In this document: positions 43,754-52,651 of the stretch, piece after piece
How positions within the stretch are numbered: position 1 is the first letter of the stretch
Layout: every line of letters starts with the position of its first letter
Assembly: GCA_050692915.1 (NCBI GenBank)
Contig: JBOGVU010000002.1
Span: 1 to 64,000, forward strand
Source: CALAEC01 sp050692915
GTDB taxonomy: Bacteria > Actinomycetota > UBA4738 > CALAEC01
Reading direction: 5' to 3'
Length of the DNA: 64,000 nucleotides
Notes under the pieces: generated by a model
Databases searched by the model: none
What the model was told of the DNA's origin: nothing
What the model saw: the letters and a program-made list of their open reading frames with translations, nothing else
Made by a program: the position numbers and the translations under genes

Positions 43754-44307
43754 ATTCCCTCGGTCCGGGGGCCGACGGAGAGACCGGCCTCGATTCGGTG
43801 GGGGGGAGCGTGGCAGCCACACCTCAGGAGACTGTCCATATGTCCAAGGTCTAGTCCTGCCGCAGGAATGCGATGAAGGACAGTTCCGACCAACCCCCGG
43901 CTGGTGCCGCCGGTTTCGCAGGTCGCGCGGGACGGGCCGGTCTGGCGGGCCGGGCCGGGCGCGCCTGTCGGAACGTCCCGCGGGGTGGGGGTTCCTGGCG
44001 ACCACTCTGCCGCTCTGATCGCAAAGGGCTGAGGCTGACGACCGGCCCCAGCCAGCCGCCGTGATCCTCCCCCCACGCGTTTCCACCCACGACGTAGACC
44101 ACCCAGTCGATCCATTCCGCGTCAAAGATGTGCCCCGTCGACGTCAATCCAGGGCATGAGAGGCGACCATGGAACCGCTGTTCGACTCCCACCGTGCTAT
44201 AAGGAGCGATTTGGGCCCTTCGTGGGCCACCTCCCCGCCGTATCCCATGCGCCTGCGGCTTGCCTGTTCCGAAGCAGAGGGCGGGCAGAAGGGGTCGAGT
44301 ACCCGGT
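43754..44307. other. Intergenic region, no supported gene
   Basis: 554 bp with overlapping frames on both strands and a Gly/Arg/Ala repetitive stretch near 43910-43970 (GGGCGGGCC-like). No recognisable protein. Confidence 0.4.
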
Positions 44308-44346
44308 TTGACAGGCTGGTTCGACCCAGATAGGTTCGTCTGAACC
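44308..44346 (+). promoter_or_regulatory. Consensus promoter with overlapping palindrome
   Basis: TTGACA at 44308-44313, a 17-bp spacer and TAGGTT at 44331-44336. The palindrome GGTTCGTCTGAACC (44333-44346) overlaps the -10 box and start region, as an operator would. The gene starts at 44375. Confidence 0.65.
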
Positions 44347-44374
44347 AACGGCCCTTAGCACGAGAGGAGGAGTC

Positions 44375-45361
44375 GTGGCAGGGAGCTTCCGGGTGCGCGG
44401 GGTCACGATCGTCACGGCGCTCGCCGTCGCGGCTTCGATGCTCGTCATCTCGGCGCCGTCGGCGACCGGTGCGCCGCCGTCGTGCGCGGTGTCCAACACG
44501 AGGACCGACACGGACTCCACCTCCCTCCAGGCCGCGGTGGACGCTGCGAAGGCCCGGGATACGCTGGAGGTCAAGGGGAGGTGCGTCGGCAGCACGACCG
44601 TGGCCAAGGACGTCACGATCAAGGGAGAGGCCGGTCCTGGGATCCCGACCCTCGACGGGGGCGGGGCGGGGACGGTCGTCCACATCACACGCGGAACGAC
44701 GACGATCGAGGGCTTGAAGATCACGAACGGCGTCGCGGACGTCGTGTCGGTCGAGGGAAACGGATGCTGCGTCGGCGGTGGCATCGCAGTGAGCGGCGAC
44801 AGGGCTGGAGCTCGCCTGGTCGACGCCCTCGTGACGGGCAACTCGGCGACCGTCTTCGGCGGCGGTATCGACGTCGACGCTGGGACACTTACGCTCGTCA
44901 ACTCCACCGTGAGCGAGAACACAGCGTGGAGCGCCGGCGGCATCGACTCGGACTTCGGCACGATCACACTTATCGGATCCACCGTCAGCGAGAACACGGC
45001 TGCGGGGGGGACCAGCTGCCAGGACCTCGGTTCGTGCGCAGGCGGGATCTGGAACTTCGGCGGCACTCTCACCTTGATCGATACCGCCGTGAGCAGTAAC
45101 ACGGCAACCCGCCGAGGTGGCGGGATCGTCAACCAGACCCCAACGGGCGGACCAGGAGCCGTGCTTACGTTGAGTGGAACCACGACGATCACCGATAACC
45201 ACGCCTTCAGCGACCCCGCCGTCAACCTGGGCGGCGGAATCTGGATCCGTGGGGATGCCACGGTCGCCGCGACCGCGGACTGGACGGGCTCCATATCGGG
45301 GAACACGCCGGATCAATGCTTCCCGACGGTGACCATCAACAGCATCACCTGCGGCCCCTAG
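44375..45361 (+). CDS. Secreted right-handed beta-helix protein
   Basis: 328 aa, GTG start with GAGAGGAGGAG upstream. Signal peptide to about residue 32 (VAASMLVISAPSATGAPP). The rest is a parallel beta-helix with repeats of the polymorphic outer-membrane/CSLREA-like type: LVNSTVSENTAWSAGGID, LIGSTVSENTAAGG, LIDTAVSSNTATRRGGGIV. Cys pairs (GNGCCVGG, SCQDLGSC) may cross-link loops. Such proteins act at the cell surface as adhesins or polysaccharide binders/lyases. No catalytic residues identified, and no wall anchor. Confidence 0.85.
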   Translation: MAGSFRVRGVTIVTALAVAASMLVISAPSATGAPPSCAVSNTRTDTDSTSLQAAVDAAKARDTLEVKGRCVGSTTVAKDVTIKGEAGPGIPTLDGGGAGTVVHITRGTTTIEGLKITNGVADVVSVEGNGCCVGGGIAVSGDRAGARLVDALVTGNSATVFGGGIDVDAGTLTLVNSTVSENTAWSAGGIDSDFGTITLIGSTVSENTAAGGTSCQDLGSCAGGIWNFGGTLTLIDTAVSSNTATRRGGGIVNQTPTGGPGAVLTLSGTTTITDNHAFSDPAVNLGGGIWIRGDATVAATADWTGSISGNTPDQCFPTVTINSITCGP

Positions 45362-45374
45362 AGAGCAGGGTGCG

Positions 45375-45402
45375 GGAGGGCTGGCCTCCGGATCAGCCCT
45401 CC
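45375..45402 (+). terminator. Terminator of the beta-helix gene
   Basis: 9-bp perfect stem GGAGGGCTG/CAGCCCTCC with a 10-nt loop, 13 bp after the stop. Confidence 0.65.
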
Positions 45403-45420
45403 TGCGCTCCTCGCCCCATC

Positions 45421-45491
45421 GAAATGATCTCGGCTGGCCTTACATGTCTCTGAGCAGTGGCTATTCCTGAGCTGACCTGGAAAACGCAGAA
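45421..45491 (+). repeat. Right end R7 of cassette M6 (degenerate)
   Basis: Only traces remain: GAAATGATCT, CGGCTGGCCT, then TGAGCAGTGGCTATTCCTGA, which matches the conserved segment imperfectly. No arm pair is seen. Confidence 0.65.
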
Positions 45492-45534
45492 CTCATAAAC
45501 CAGCGGTCGCTGGTTCAAATCCGGCCCGCGCAAC
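45492..45534 (+). repeat. att core copy 7 (most diverged)
   Basis: 40 of 43 bases match the tRNA-fMet 3' part. The changes are AAACC for AACCC, CAGCGG for CAGAGG, and CCGG for CCAG in the T-stem. Confidence 0.92.
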
Positions 45535-45543
45535 GAAGCAGCT

Positions 45544-45573
45544 CGGAAGGGGTGCCGGTGGGCACCCCTTTGC
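45544..45573 (+). terminator. Left end L7: hairpin
   Basis: GGAAGGGGTGCC...GGGCACCCCTTT stem-loop with a short T run. The same stem sequence occurs at L3. No arm pair is recognised. Confidence 0.65.
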
Positions 45574-45710
45574 CATTTCTGCCGGCTAGAGAAGCCGGGG
45601 GGCGCAACTCCGGGTTGGCTTGGAGGAATCTGGGCTTCGACCTGCTCGTCCCTCCTCGCCCCTCCTGGACTGTCCTACTTGGGGGGGAGGGGAAGTCATC
45701 GGGAAGGACG

Positions 45711-46928
45711 ATGCTGCGGCGCGCTTCCCATCGGTATCCTGCATACGTGGCGCCCCCCGAGAGGATCGCGCGCCCTTCCGTCCTCACGCCGATGGCCGGG
45801 GACCTGGTCCTCGCGGGCATCTTCCTGGCGATCGACCTCACGGTCGCCGCGCTGGAGCCTCCTCAGGCGGCGGGGCCGTCGTCCGCGGTAACCGTCATCG
45901 TTCTGCTGGCGGCGAGCGTGCCGCTCGCTTGGCGCCGCTCATACCCCGTAACCGTGCTGGCGCTCACCTTCGGAGCGCTGCTGACACACGAGGTCTTGGG
46001 GTATCCCGAGGCGCCGCTCTTCGGGCCGTTCGCGGCGGCCTACTCTGTAGGAGCTCATCGATCGCGCCCCGTTTCTACCGTTGCGGCCGGCGCCGTGATC
46101 GGCGCGTACCTCGTGTCCCGCATCGTGAACGTGGCCCGGTTCGGCCAACCTCTCATCACGGTGCTGCCGAACATCAGCGTGCCCGTGCTCCTCTGGGTGC
46201 TCGGCGCGACGGTTCGTCGCATCCGTGAGTACGCGGGACAGCTCGAGGAGAAAGCCGTCCGGCTGGAGCGTGAGCGAGACGAGGAGGCCCGACGCGCGGT
46301 CGAGGAAGAGCGCGCCCGCATAGCCCGAGAGCTTCACGACGTCGTGGCGCACGGCGTAAGCATGATGGTGGTGCAGGCCGGAGCGGCCCGGCGCGTCCTT
46401 CCAAAGCAGCCCGAGGAAGCCACCGATGCCCTGCGGTCGATCGAGCAGACCGGCCGAAAGTCGCTCGTCGAGATGCGACGACTGCTGGATCTGCTCAGGA
46501 CCGACGAGGAAGGGCCCGGCCCACTCGAGCCGCGGCCCGGTGCGGAGGGGATCGAGGATCTGATCCGGACGGTGGGAGAGGCGGGCCTCGGAGTCGACCT
46601 CGTGGTCGAGGGGGAGCGTCGTGACCTTCCCCCTGGGGTCGGGCTGTCGGTCTACCGCATCGTACAGGAATCCCTCACCAACAGCGTGCGACACGGGCGC
46701 GCAGCGCGGGCACGAGTCCTTGTTCGGTACGGGGCTTCGGACGTACAGCTCGAGATCACCGACGACGGCCGAGGCGGGACCCCGCCGAACGCACAGAGCG
46801 AAGGCCGCGGACGCGGGCTCATCGGGATGCGAGAGCGGGCCGCCCTTCTGGGCGGGGAGTTCAGCGCGGGGCCCGCTCCTGAGGGTGGGTTCGCGGTGCG
46901 CGCGCGGCTCCCCGTCGAGGCGACATGA
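45711..46928 (+). CDS. NarL/DesK-type sensor histidine kinase
   Basis: 405 aa from ATG 45711 (GGGAAGGA upstream). The frame is open further upstream into the cassette end but lacks homology there. Four to five N-terminal transmembrane helices (residues 30-165), a coiled linker, then HisKA_3 with the phospho-His in ARIARELHDVVAHGVSMMVV. The HATPase domain has QESLTNSVRHG and DDGRGG...GLIGMRERAALLGG. It pairs with the response regulator whose start overlaps its stop (ATGA). Signal unknown. Confidence 0.93.
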   Translation: MLRRASHRYPAYVAPPERIARPSVLTPMAGDLVLAGIFLAIDLTVAALEPPQAAGPSSAVTVIVLLAASVPLAWRRSYPVTVLALTFGALLTHEVLGYPEAPLFGPFAAAYSVGAHRSRPVSTVAAGAVIGAYLVSRIVNVARFGQPLITVLPNISVPVLLWVLGATVRRIREYAGQLEEKAVRLERERDEEARRAVEEERARIARELHDVVAHGVSMMVVQAGAARRVLPKQPEEATDALRSIEQTGRKSLVEMRRLLDLLRTDEEGPGPLEPRPGAEGIEDLIRTVGEAGLGVDLVVEGERRDLPPGVGLSVYRIVQESLTNSVRHGRAARARVLVRYGASDVQLEITDDGRGGTPPNAQSEGRGRGLIGMRERAALLGGEFSAGPAPEGGFAVRARLPVEAT

Positions 46929-47587
46929 CCATCCGCGTCGTCATCGCTGACGACCAGGAGCTCGTTCGGAAGGGCTTCCGGATGATCCTCGAGGCAGAAC
47001 CCGACATCCGCGTTGAAGGAGAGGCTGCCGACGGGAGGGAAGCGGTGGAAGCTGCCCGCAAGCTTCGCCCCGACGTCGTCCTGATGGACATTCGGATGCC
47101 GAACATGGACGGGGTCGAGGCGACGCGCCAGCTGGCCGGCGAAGAGGGGATGAAGGTACTCATCCTCACGACTTTCGACCTCGATGAGTACGTCGTCGAA
47201 GGGCTGAGGGCGGGCGCCGGTGGCTTCCTGTTGAAGGACGTACCGCCCGAGACGCTGGTGGACGGGATCCGGATCGTTGCCCGTGGTGATGCGCTCCTCG
47301 CGCCGTCCGTCACCAGGCGTCTCCTCGATCGCTTCGTCACCAAGCTCGCTCCCGCCCGCGTCGAGGAGCAGCAGGCGCTGGCCACGCTGACCGACCGCGA
47401 ACGCGAAGTCTTGCTTCTGGTAGCCAGGGGCAAATCGAACGCGGAGATCGCTGAAGAGCTGTTCGTGAGCGAAACGACCGTGAAGACCCACGTGTCTCAT
47501 GCGCTCATGAAGCTCGGGCTCCGCGACCGCGTGCAGGCCGTCGTGCTGGCCTATGAGGCGGGTCTGGTCCAACCGGGCATCGATTGA
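46925..47587 (+). CDS. NarL/FixJ-family response regulator
   Basis: 220 aa. Receiver domain with acidic pocket IADDQ and phospho-acceptor Asp in VVLMDIRMPNMDG, switch residues ILTTFD and the Lys in FLLKDV. LuxR-type HTH at 155-215 (LTDREREVLLLVARGKSNAE, VKTHVSHALMKLGL). The 4-nt overlap with the kinase gene marks a coupled pair. Likely targets are the genes just downstream. Confidence 0.95.
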   Translation: MTIRVVIADDQELVRKGFRMILEAEPDIRVEGEAADGREAVEAARKLRPDVVLMDIRMPNMDGVEATRQLAGEEGMKVLILTTFDLDEYVVEGLRAGAGGFLLKDVPPETLVDGIRIVARGDALLAPSVTRRLLDRFVTKLAPARVEEQQALATLTDREREVLLLVARGKSNAEIAEELFVSETTVKTHVSHALMKLGLRDRVQAVVLAYEAGLVQPGID

Positions 47588-47711
47588 CTGCTCCTCCCTT
47601 CGGATGAGACCGCGCCATCCGCTCGTTCCCGGGAACGACACGGAAATCACACCTGGGCCGGACGACGACGAGGGAGCCCGCGGCTACGGTCACACAGACG
47701 AAGGAGGAGGG

Positions 47712-48914
47712 ATGAAAGACACAACTACCTGGTTCCGACGAGGCCTCGGCCGCCGCCGCGTGCCTCCGATCGCAGCCGGCCTCTGGTTAAGTCTTCTTCT
47801 GGTCGCGTGCCTCCGACCAGGAGCGGCCGGCCCCGCAGGCCCATCGGGCACGACCCTCGAGGCACGGATCGACGCGGTGGCGCCGCTCGGTCTCGAGGAG
47901 GGCCCGTACTCGGGGATCTCCGTGGCCGTCGCTCGTGGTGATCGGATCGTGTTCGCCAAGGGGTACGGCCTCGCCGATCTCTCCGCCGGGGTCCCGGCGG
48001 AGGCCGACACGGTCTACCGCATCGGGTCCATCTCGAAGCCCTTCCTCGCGGCGGCCATGGTGCGGCTCGCCGAGCGGGGGCGGCTCTCGCTCGACGATTC
48101 GGTCGCCACCCTGCTCCCGGACTTGCCGATCGATCCGCGCATCACAGTGCGGCAGTTGCTGTCGCATACGTCGGGGCTCGCGAATCTGGGCCGGATGCCG
48201 GGGTTCGATGCGAGCCAGGGGATCGGGATGACGAAGGACGAGGTGGTGCGGTGGATCGCCACCCAGCCGCTCGAGTATGAGCCGGGGACTGAGTGGTCAT
48301 ACAGCAACTCGGGCTACCTGATCGGGGGCCTCGTGTTGGAGGAAGTCACCGGGGCCCCGGTCAAGTACATGACCGAGGAGATCCTCAGCAATGCTGGGCT
48401 CGATCGCACCACCTACTGCCTCGCCAACGAAAGTCCGCCTGACACTCGCGGATACGACGTCGTGGGCGAGGGCTGGGACCGCGTGCTTCGGCTGGGCCGT
48501 CCACCGGCTTTCGTGAGCGCACCCCCAGCCAACATGTCGCTGCTCGGGACGGTGGGCCCCACCTGCTCGACGGTTACGGATCTGGTTCACTGGCTCGCCG
48601 CGTTGCGCGAGGGCGAGGTGGTCTCGGAGCGCTCCTACGAGATGATGTCGGAGTCCATCGAGCTACCCAACGGCGAAAGCGTCCCCTACGGGATCGGGCT
48701 GCAGCTCCGAGAGGACTTTGGCCACCGTTCGATCGGTCACAGCGGCCTGATCAACGGGTTCGTGAGCCTGGTGCGGTACTTCCCCGAGGCAGACGTCACC
48801 ATCGCATTTCTGGCGAACACCTCTCCGCCGAATCCGCCTGAGCGGTTGTGGGAGGAGCTCGTACGCGCCGTCTTCGTCGAAGATGCACCGGACACGGAGG
48901 GAGGAAACTCATGA
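47712..48914 (+). CDS. Serine beta-lactamase-like hydrolase, lipoprotein
   Basis: 400 aa, strong RBS GAAGGAGGAGG before ATG 47712. Signal with lipobox-like LLLVACLRP, so probably membrane-anchored outside. Class C/DD-peptidase fold: SxxK motif YRIGSISKPFLAAAM, YSN motif in WSYSNSGYLIGG and a HSG-type third motif SIGHSGLING. Members are D-amino-acid-cleaving peptidases, esterases or true beta-lactamases; sequence alone does not decide. Downstream of the two-component pair and possibly controlled by it. Confidence 0.9.
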   Translation: MKDTTTWFRRGLGRRRVPPIAAGLWLSLLLVACLRPGAAGPAGPSGTTLEARIDAVAPLGLEEGPYSGISVAVARGDRIVFAKGYGLADLSAGVPAEADTVYRIGSISKPFLAAAMVRLAERGRLSLDDSVATLLPDLPIDPRITVRQLLSHTSGLANLGRMPGFDASQGIGMTKDEVVRWIATQPLEYEPGTEWSYSNSGYLIGGLVLEEVTGAPVKYMTEEILSNAGLDRTTYCLANESPPDTRGYDVVGEGWDRVLRLGRPPAFVSAPPANMSLLGTVGPTCSTVTDLVHWLAALREGEVVSERSYEMMSESIELPNGESVPYGIGLQLREDFGHRSIGHSGLINGFVSLVRYFPEADVTIAFLANTSPPNPPERLWEELVRAVFVEDAPDTEGGNS

Positions 48915-49522
48915 TCGATCGGATAGGGCAAGGGTCCCCCGCTAGGCTCTCGCTGGCGGCGTCGGGAACCATCCTGCTCGCGCTGGCCGGCTCGTTGGTG
49001 GTCGATGTGCTCTGGCTGGCACTGCTGCCCGCGGCGGCCCTGTTGTTCCTCGCAGTGGGCGCCATCCATGCCGCCCAGGAGGGGCGCGATGGACGGGTCG
49101 GCGCGCTGGGCGCTGCAATGGTCCGCACCGGATGCGTCGCCCTGGTGGCGACGGCGATAGCCGGTCTCGTGGTGGTGGCGGTCCGCGGGGTGGAGCCCGA
49201 ATGGCTCTCCGTCGCGGCGCTCGCTTCGGGGGCGATCCTGGTGGCAGGGGTGTTCGCCTTTGGGATGGCCCTGGTGGCCACCCGTACGGCGCCTCGGGCC
49301 GCAGCCGTTCTGTTCGCCACGGCCATCCCGCTCGGTGTCGCGATCGACTTCCTCCCGAACCTCGCGGTCCCGTTCCCGCTGTTCTTCACGGGAGCGGGGG
49401 TCTACATCGGTCTGGGGCTACTCGCGCTGTCGATCATTCGCCTGGGAAGGGCGGCGCCCTGGTCAAGAGGCATCGGCGACGACGTGCCGAACCCGGTGGC
49501 CGTCGCGGCGCCGGCGCTATGA
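48911..49522 (+). CDS. Membrane protein, unknown function
   Basis: 203 aa, starting in a 4-nt overlap with the hydrolase stop, so co-expressed with it. Six predicted helices (for example LAASGTILLALAGSLVVDVL, AGVFAFGMALVATR, FFTGAGVYIGLGLLALSI). No charged motif or family recognised. It may assist the hydrolase or sense envelope state. Confidence 0.7.
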   Translation: MIDRIGQGSPARLSLAASGTILLALAGSLVVDVLWLALLPAAALLFLAVGAIHAAQEGRDGRVGALGAAMVRTGCVALVATAIAGLVVVAVRGVEPEWLSVAALASGAILVAGVFAFGMALVATRTAPRAAAVLFATAIPLGVAIDFLPNLAVPFPLFFTGAGVYIGLGLLALSIIRLGRAAPWSRGIGDDVPNPVAVAAPAL

Positions 49523-49528
49523 GGCCTT

Positions 49529-49750
49529 ATGATGCGGCGGGGCGCACGGGAGGGGGGGATCATCACGGTCCGTCCCCGGGGCGTTCCGGTCGAAGGCATC
49601 ACCGAGGCGGAGGGTCGATACGTGTACAAGCAGGAGCGATGCAGGAGGTGCGGCTCCCCTGTCCAGACCTGGGAGCTCGCCGGACGCATCGCCTACGCCT
49701 GCCCACGGGACCAGCCGCCGACATCGGGGGCCGTCACCGGGAGCGGCTAA
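49529..49750 (+). pseudogene. Fpg/Nei DNA glycosylase C-terminal zinc-finger fragment
   Basis: 73-aa open frame. Residues about 30-65 (YVYKQERCRRCGSPVQTWEL, RIAYACPRDQPP) match the C-terminal zinc finger of formamidopyrimidine-DNA glycosylase/endonuclease VIII, though only three of the four usual Cys are present (CRRC and ACP). The catalytic N-terminal domain and H2TH region are missing. Probably a 5'-truncated remnant rather than a stand-alone protein. Confidence 0.7.
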
Positions 49751-50188
49751 ACCGGCCAGAAGCACGGGAGGTTGTCCGGAACGTCGGGGAATGAGCGCCG
49801 ATACCAGTCGGGAGTTCTTACGCAGCAAGGCCGACTGGTGGGACTGGTGGAGGCGAGGGTCCCCCAGCCACGGAGGCAGCCGGCCGGACGCCGCGAGCTC
49901 GTGCTGGGCGCTAACCGAGCGATCCACCGAGTATTCAAGCAGCTTCTCCTTGACGGTGTCCGCGTAGCCGCTCGCCGTCCATCGGTCGCAGATGGCCACC
50001 CCGTAGCAGATGAGGGCGTCCTCGTGTCCACGCCACATCCGGACGGCCGGGTGGTGCTGCCATCCGTAGGTGGGGATGCGGCACACACGAAGGATGGCCA
50101 GCGCCTCGGACCGCTGGTTCCCGAGCCGCTTCGGGTCCAGGACCCGAGCGGTCTCACCGAAGTCCGGATACGGAAGGAACGTCTGCAC
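49747..50188 (-). pseudogene. MSMEG_6728-family protein, frameshifted
   Basis: Starts MQTFLPYPDFGETARVLDPK, the typical opening of the MSMEG_6728 family (suggested pyrimidine-dimer DNA glycosylase relatives). It matches through LHQSHQSALLRKNS. The expected C-terminus (DWYRRSFPDVPDNLPCFWPV) is in the next frame. One extra C in the CCC near 49814 explains it, and the full region 49747-50188 is 3n+1 long. It is either a true late frameshift or a sequencing error. It converges on the Fpg/Nei fragment. Confidence 0.8.
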
Positions 50189-50347
50189 CGGTCGCTCCTC
50201 GCCGGCTGGTCACCCCCGGTCGTTACCCACCCCCGTCGAGCGCCCCATCGCGAGCGGCGGGTGAAAATCTGCCGCCCCGAACGATTGGGGCCGCCTGAAA
50301 CGGGGCACAAGAGGGGGCGCAGGCAGTCGAGTACGAAGGAGGCGGCC

Positions 50348-50908
50348 ATGGCCGGGAGGAACAGCTTCGCGCGGACGCTCCACGACCTCGGGCTGGGGAT
50401 CTGGTTCGGGGGCTCGCTGATGGGGGCGGTGGGCCTGAACGCCGCCGCGAAGCAGGCATCCGAGCCCACGGAGCGGCTCGAGGTTGCGAACGCCGGGTGG
50501 GCTCGGTGGACACCGGTCAACGCCGCGGGGATCGCCGCCTATCTGCTCGGGGGGGCCGTGCTGATGTGGGCGAACAAGGGCCGGCTGGCCGGGCAGGCCG
50601 GGGTCGGCAGGGCCACCGCCGGGAAGAACCTCCTCTCGCTGCTGGCCCTTGGGGCTACCGCGTACTCACGCGTGCTGGGCCAGCGGCTGATGGAGTACGA
50701 GAAGGTGCCGGTCGAGGACGGGACCACCTCGACCCACGAGACCCCGCCCGAGGTTCGCGGCATCCAGCAGCAGCTCAAGCTCCTCCAGTACGCGATCCCC
50801 GCCCACGTCGGGGGGCTGATCGCCATCAGCGCGGTCATGGGGGAGCAGCAGCGGCCGACCGAGGTCGCGCGCGGGGTGCTCCGCCGGTTCCTCCGTTCGG
50901 CCGCCTGA
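50348..50908 (+). CDS. Membrane protein, unknown function
   Basis: 186 aa, start ATG 50348 with GAAGGAGG upstream. About four helices: LGLGIWFGGSLMGAVGLNAA, VNAAGIAAYLLGGAVLMWA, LLSLLALGATAYSRVLG and IPAHVGGLIAISAVMG. A cytoplasmic Gln/Lys-rich loop lies between helices 3 and 4. It resembles actinobacterial hypothetical proteins without assigned role. It stands alone between two opposite-strand genes. Confidence 0.7.
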   Translation: MAGRNSFARTLHDLGLGIWFGGSLMGAVGLNAAAKQASEPTERLEVANAGWARWTPVNAAGIAAYLLGGAVLMWANKGRLAGQAGVGRATAGKNLLSLLALGATAYSRVLGQRLMEYEKVPVEDGTTSTHETPPEVRGIQQQLKLLQYAIPAHVGGLIAISAVMGEQQRPTEVARGVLRRFLRSAA

Positions 50909-51062
50909 GCGTTGCCGCGTACGTGGCGAACATGCCGCTTGCAGTCTTCGTAGCCCGCTCGAAAAGTCTTGCGATCGCATGAGTTCACCAGTCCTCGCAG
51001 GAGGACAGCGGCCGAAGCCAAAGTCCCGGAGAGAGCGCTAAAGGGCGCACGGAGTCTACCGA

Positions 51063-52283
51063 CTATGTACTGTCCGCTGCGAGGCGCCTGGCAGCGAGCA
51101 GCGTGATGTCGTCCCGTGGAGGCGTGTTCCCAACGAGTCGAAACATGACCCGACGGCATACCACGTCGGGGCTCTCGGTGGTCACGATCCGGCACACCTG
51201 TTTCAGCCGGTCGGTAGTCGCCTCGCCTCGTCGCTCGATGAGACCGTCGGTGTAGAGCACCAACATGGCTCCAGGGGGGAAGTGAAAACCCGTTGTTGGG
51301 CGTTTCAGGTCTTTGGCCACGCCCAGAGGTGGCCCGGGTTCCAGCTCCAGGGGTTGGGCCTCTCCGTCGGGCGGGGCCAGTATGGGAGGAGGGTGTCCCG
51401 CGGAGCAGACGAGCAACTCATCTGAGGAGGGCGAGACGACGACGCATACGACGGTCGCCAACTCGTCCGGGTCAAAGTACTGGAACACGCCGTCCGTCGA
51501 GTGCAAGACCTCGTCCGGCCCCGCGCCGCCGAAGGCATTGACACGGATCGTCGTGCGCAGTCGGCTCATCACGACTGCGGAGCGCAATCCGTGCCCGGCG
51601 ACGTCGCCGACGCTCATCCAAACGTCGCCGGATGGCAGCTGAAAGACGTCGTACCAGTCGCCCCCGACACCTCTCTCTTGGGCGGGGGTCACATAGCGAG
51701 CCGCGAACTCGAGGCGGGGCACCCGTGGTATGGCGCTCGGCACGAGGCTCCGCTCCAAGATCTGGGATGCGGCCCGCTCGGTAGCGAGCATCGCCGTTTG
51801 ATAGGCAAGGGCCACGCGTTCGGCCACGACGCCGAGCAGATCGGTGTCCTCCAGGGTGAAGGGACGCTCGCTCAGCCTCCCGACGTGGAGCACGCCGAGG
51901 AGCGAGCCCGCGCTCAACAGCGGAACCCCCAACATCGATCGTATGCCCTTCTCCCACAAGATGGGATTCGCGACGGTCCCGGGGTTGACGTTGTCCAGCA
52001 TGACCGGGCGTTGCGTGGAGGCGATCCGTCCGGCGAAGCCATGCCCGATCGGCACGTGGACGTTCTGATAGATCTCTTCCTCAAGCCCACTGGCCGCCCG
52101 GGCCACCAGCATCTGGGACTCCGAGTCGAGGATCAGGATGGCCGCGGTATCAGCATCCAGGATCTCGCGTACCCGGTTGAGCAGCTCGGAGAGCAGGTCG
52201 TCGAGCCCGAGGCCCGCCAGAGACGAGTCCGTCAGGGAGCGGAACCCCTCCCACCACTCCTTGGAGTCCTCAGGCGGGTCCAT
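51063..52283 (-). CDS. GAF-SpoIIE (PP2C-type) phosphatase
   Basis: 406 aa. A GAF domain (about 20-165: AAILILDSESQMLVARAASG, IGHGFAGRIASTQRPV) precedes a SpoIIE/RsbU-type serine phosphatase (about 185-400) with metal-binding GGDWYDVFQ, GDVAGHGLRSA, YTDGLIERRG and RDDITLLAARR. Such proteins dephosphorylate anti-anti-sigma factors under control of the GAF ligand. No RsbV/RsbW partners lie nearby. Start ATG 52283 is well placed before the GAF domain. Confidence 0.92.
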   Translation of the reverse strand: MDPPEDSKEWWEGFRSLTDSSLAGLGLDDLLSELLNRVREILDADTAAILILDSESQMLVARAASGLEEEIYQNVHVPIGHGFAGRIASTQRPVMLDNVNPGTVANPILWEKGIRSMLGVPLLSAGSLLGVLHVGRLSERPFTLEDTDLLGVVAERVALAYQTAMLATERAASQILERSLVPSAIPRVPRLEFAARYVTPAQERGVGGDWYDVFQLPSGDVWMSVGDVAGHGLRSAVVMSRLRTTIRVNAFGGAGPDEVLHSTDGVFQYFDPDELATVVCVVVSPSSDELLVCSAGHPPPILAPPDGEAQPLELEPGPPLGVAKDLKRPTTGFHFPPGAMLVLYTDGLIERRGEATTDRLKQVCRIVTTESPDVVCRRVMFRLVGNTPPRDDITLLAARRLAADST

Positions 52284-52651
52284 GGCTAGCTCCCATCCAC
52301 GTCGAACGGCAAGCGGAGCGAGCGAGTGCGATGGGTGACCGGGATCTGGCCACCGCAGCCGCCTGACTCGATCCTCACGCCCAGGCCCTTCTGGATTGGC
52401 CCCGAGGCTCCCTTAACCCCGAGCCCGAAAATTAGCCGCCTTGCCCTGCCGCCGCAAGGGCCTCCTTGCCAATGGAGCGAGAGGACGACTCGGCGCCCGC
52501 GCCGGAGCGGAGACGAGGACAGGAACTTCGTCCAGCGCGTCAGCGGGACGTCGCGGCACCCTCGGTTCCTCGAACCACGAGCTCGGCCTGGCGGCCGACC
52601 TCGGGTACCCGTCCATCAGCGCCGAGCGTCTGGCGCACCGAGACGCGGCGG
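52284..52651. other. Intergenic/decayed region
   Basis: 368 bp upstream of the EamA fragment. Open frames are present, but no N-terminal EamA sequence can be found, so the missing part was deleted rather than frameshifted. Confidence 0.4.

Larger units (their letters stand above)
43673..45491. mobile_element. Cassette M6: single-gene cassette (beta-helix protein)
   Basis: 1.8 kb between cores 6 and 7, the smallest cassette. It contains one gene with its own promoter and terminator. Confidence 0.75.

Noticed and set aside
52466..52651. Upstream extension of the EamA frame as its true N-terminus
   Set aside because: The extension is Arg/Pro/Ser-rich with no membrane helix, while real EamA proteins have three helices there.
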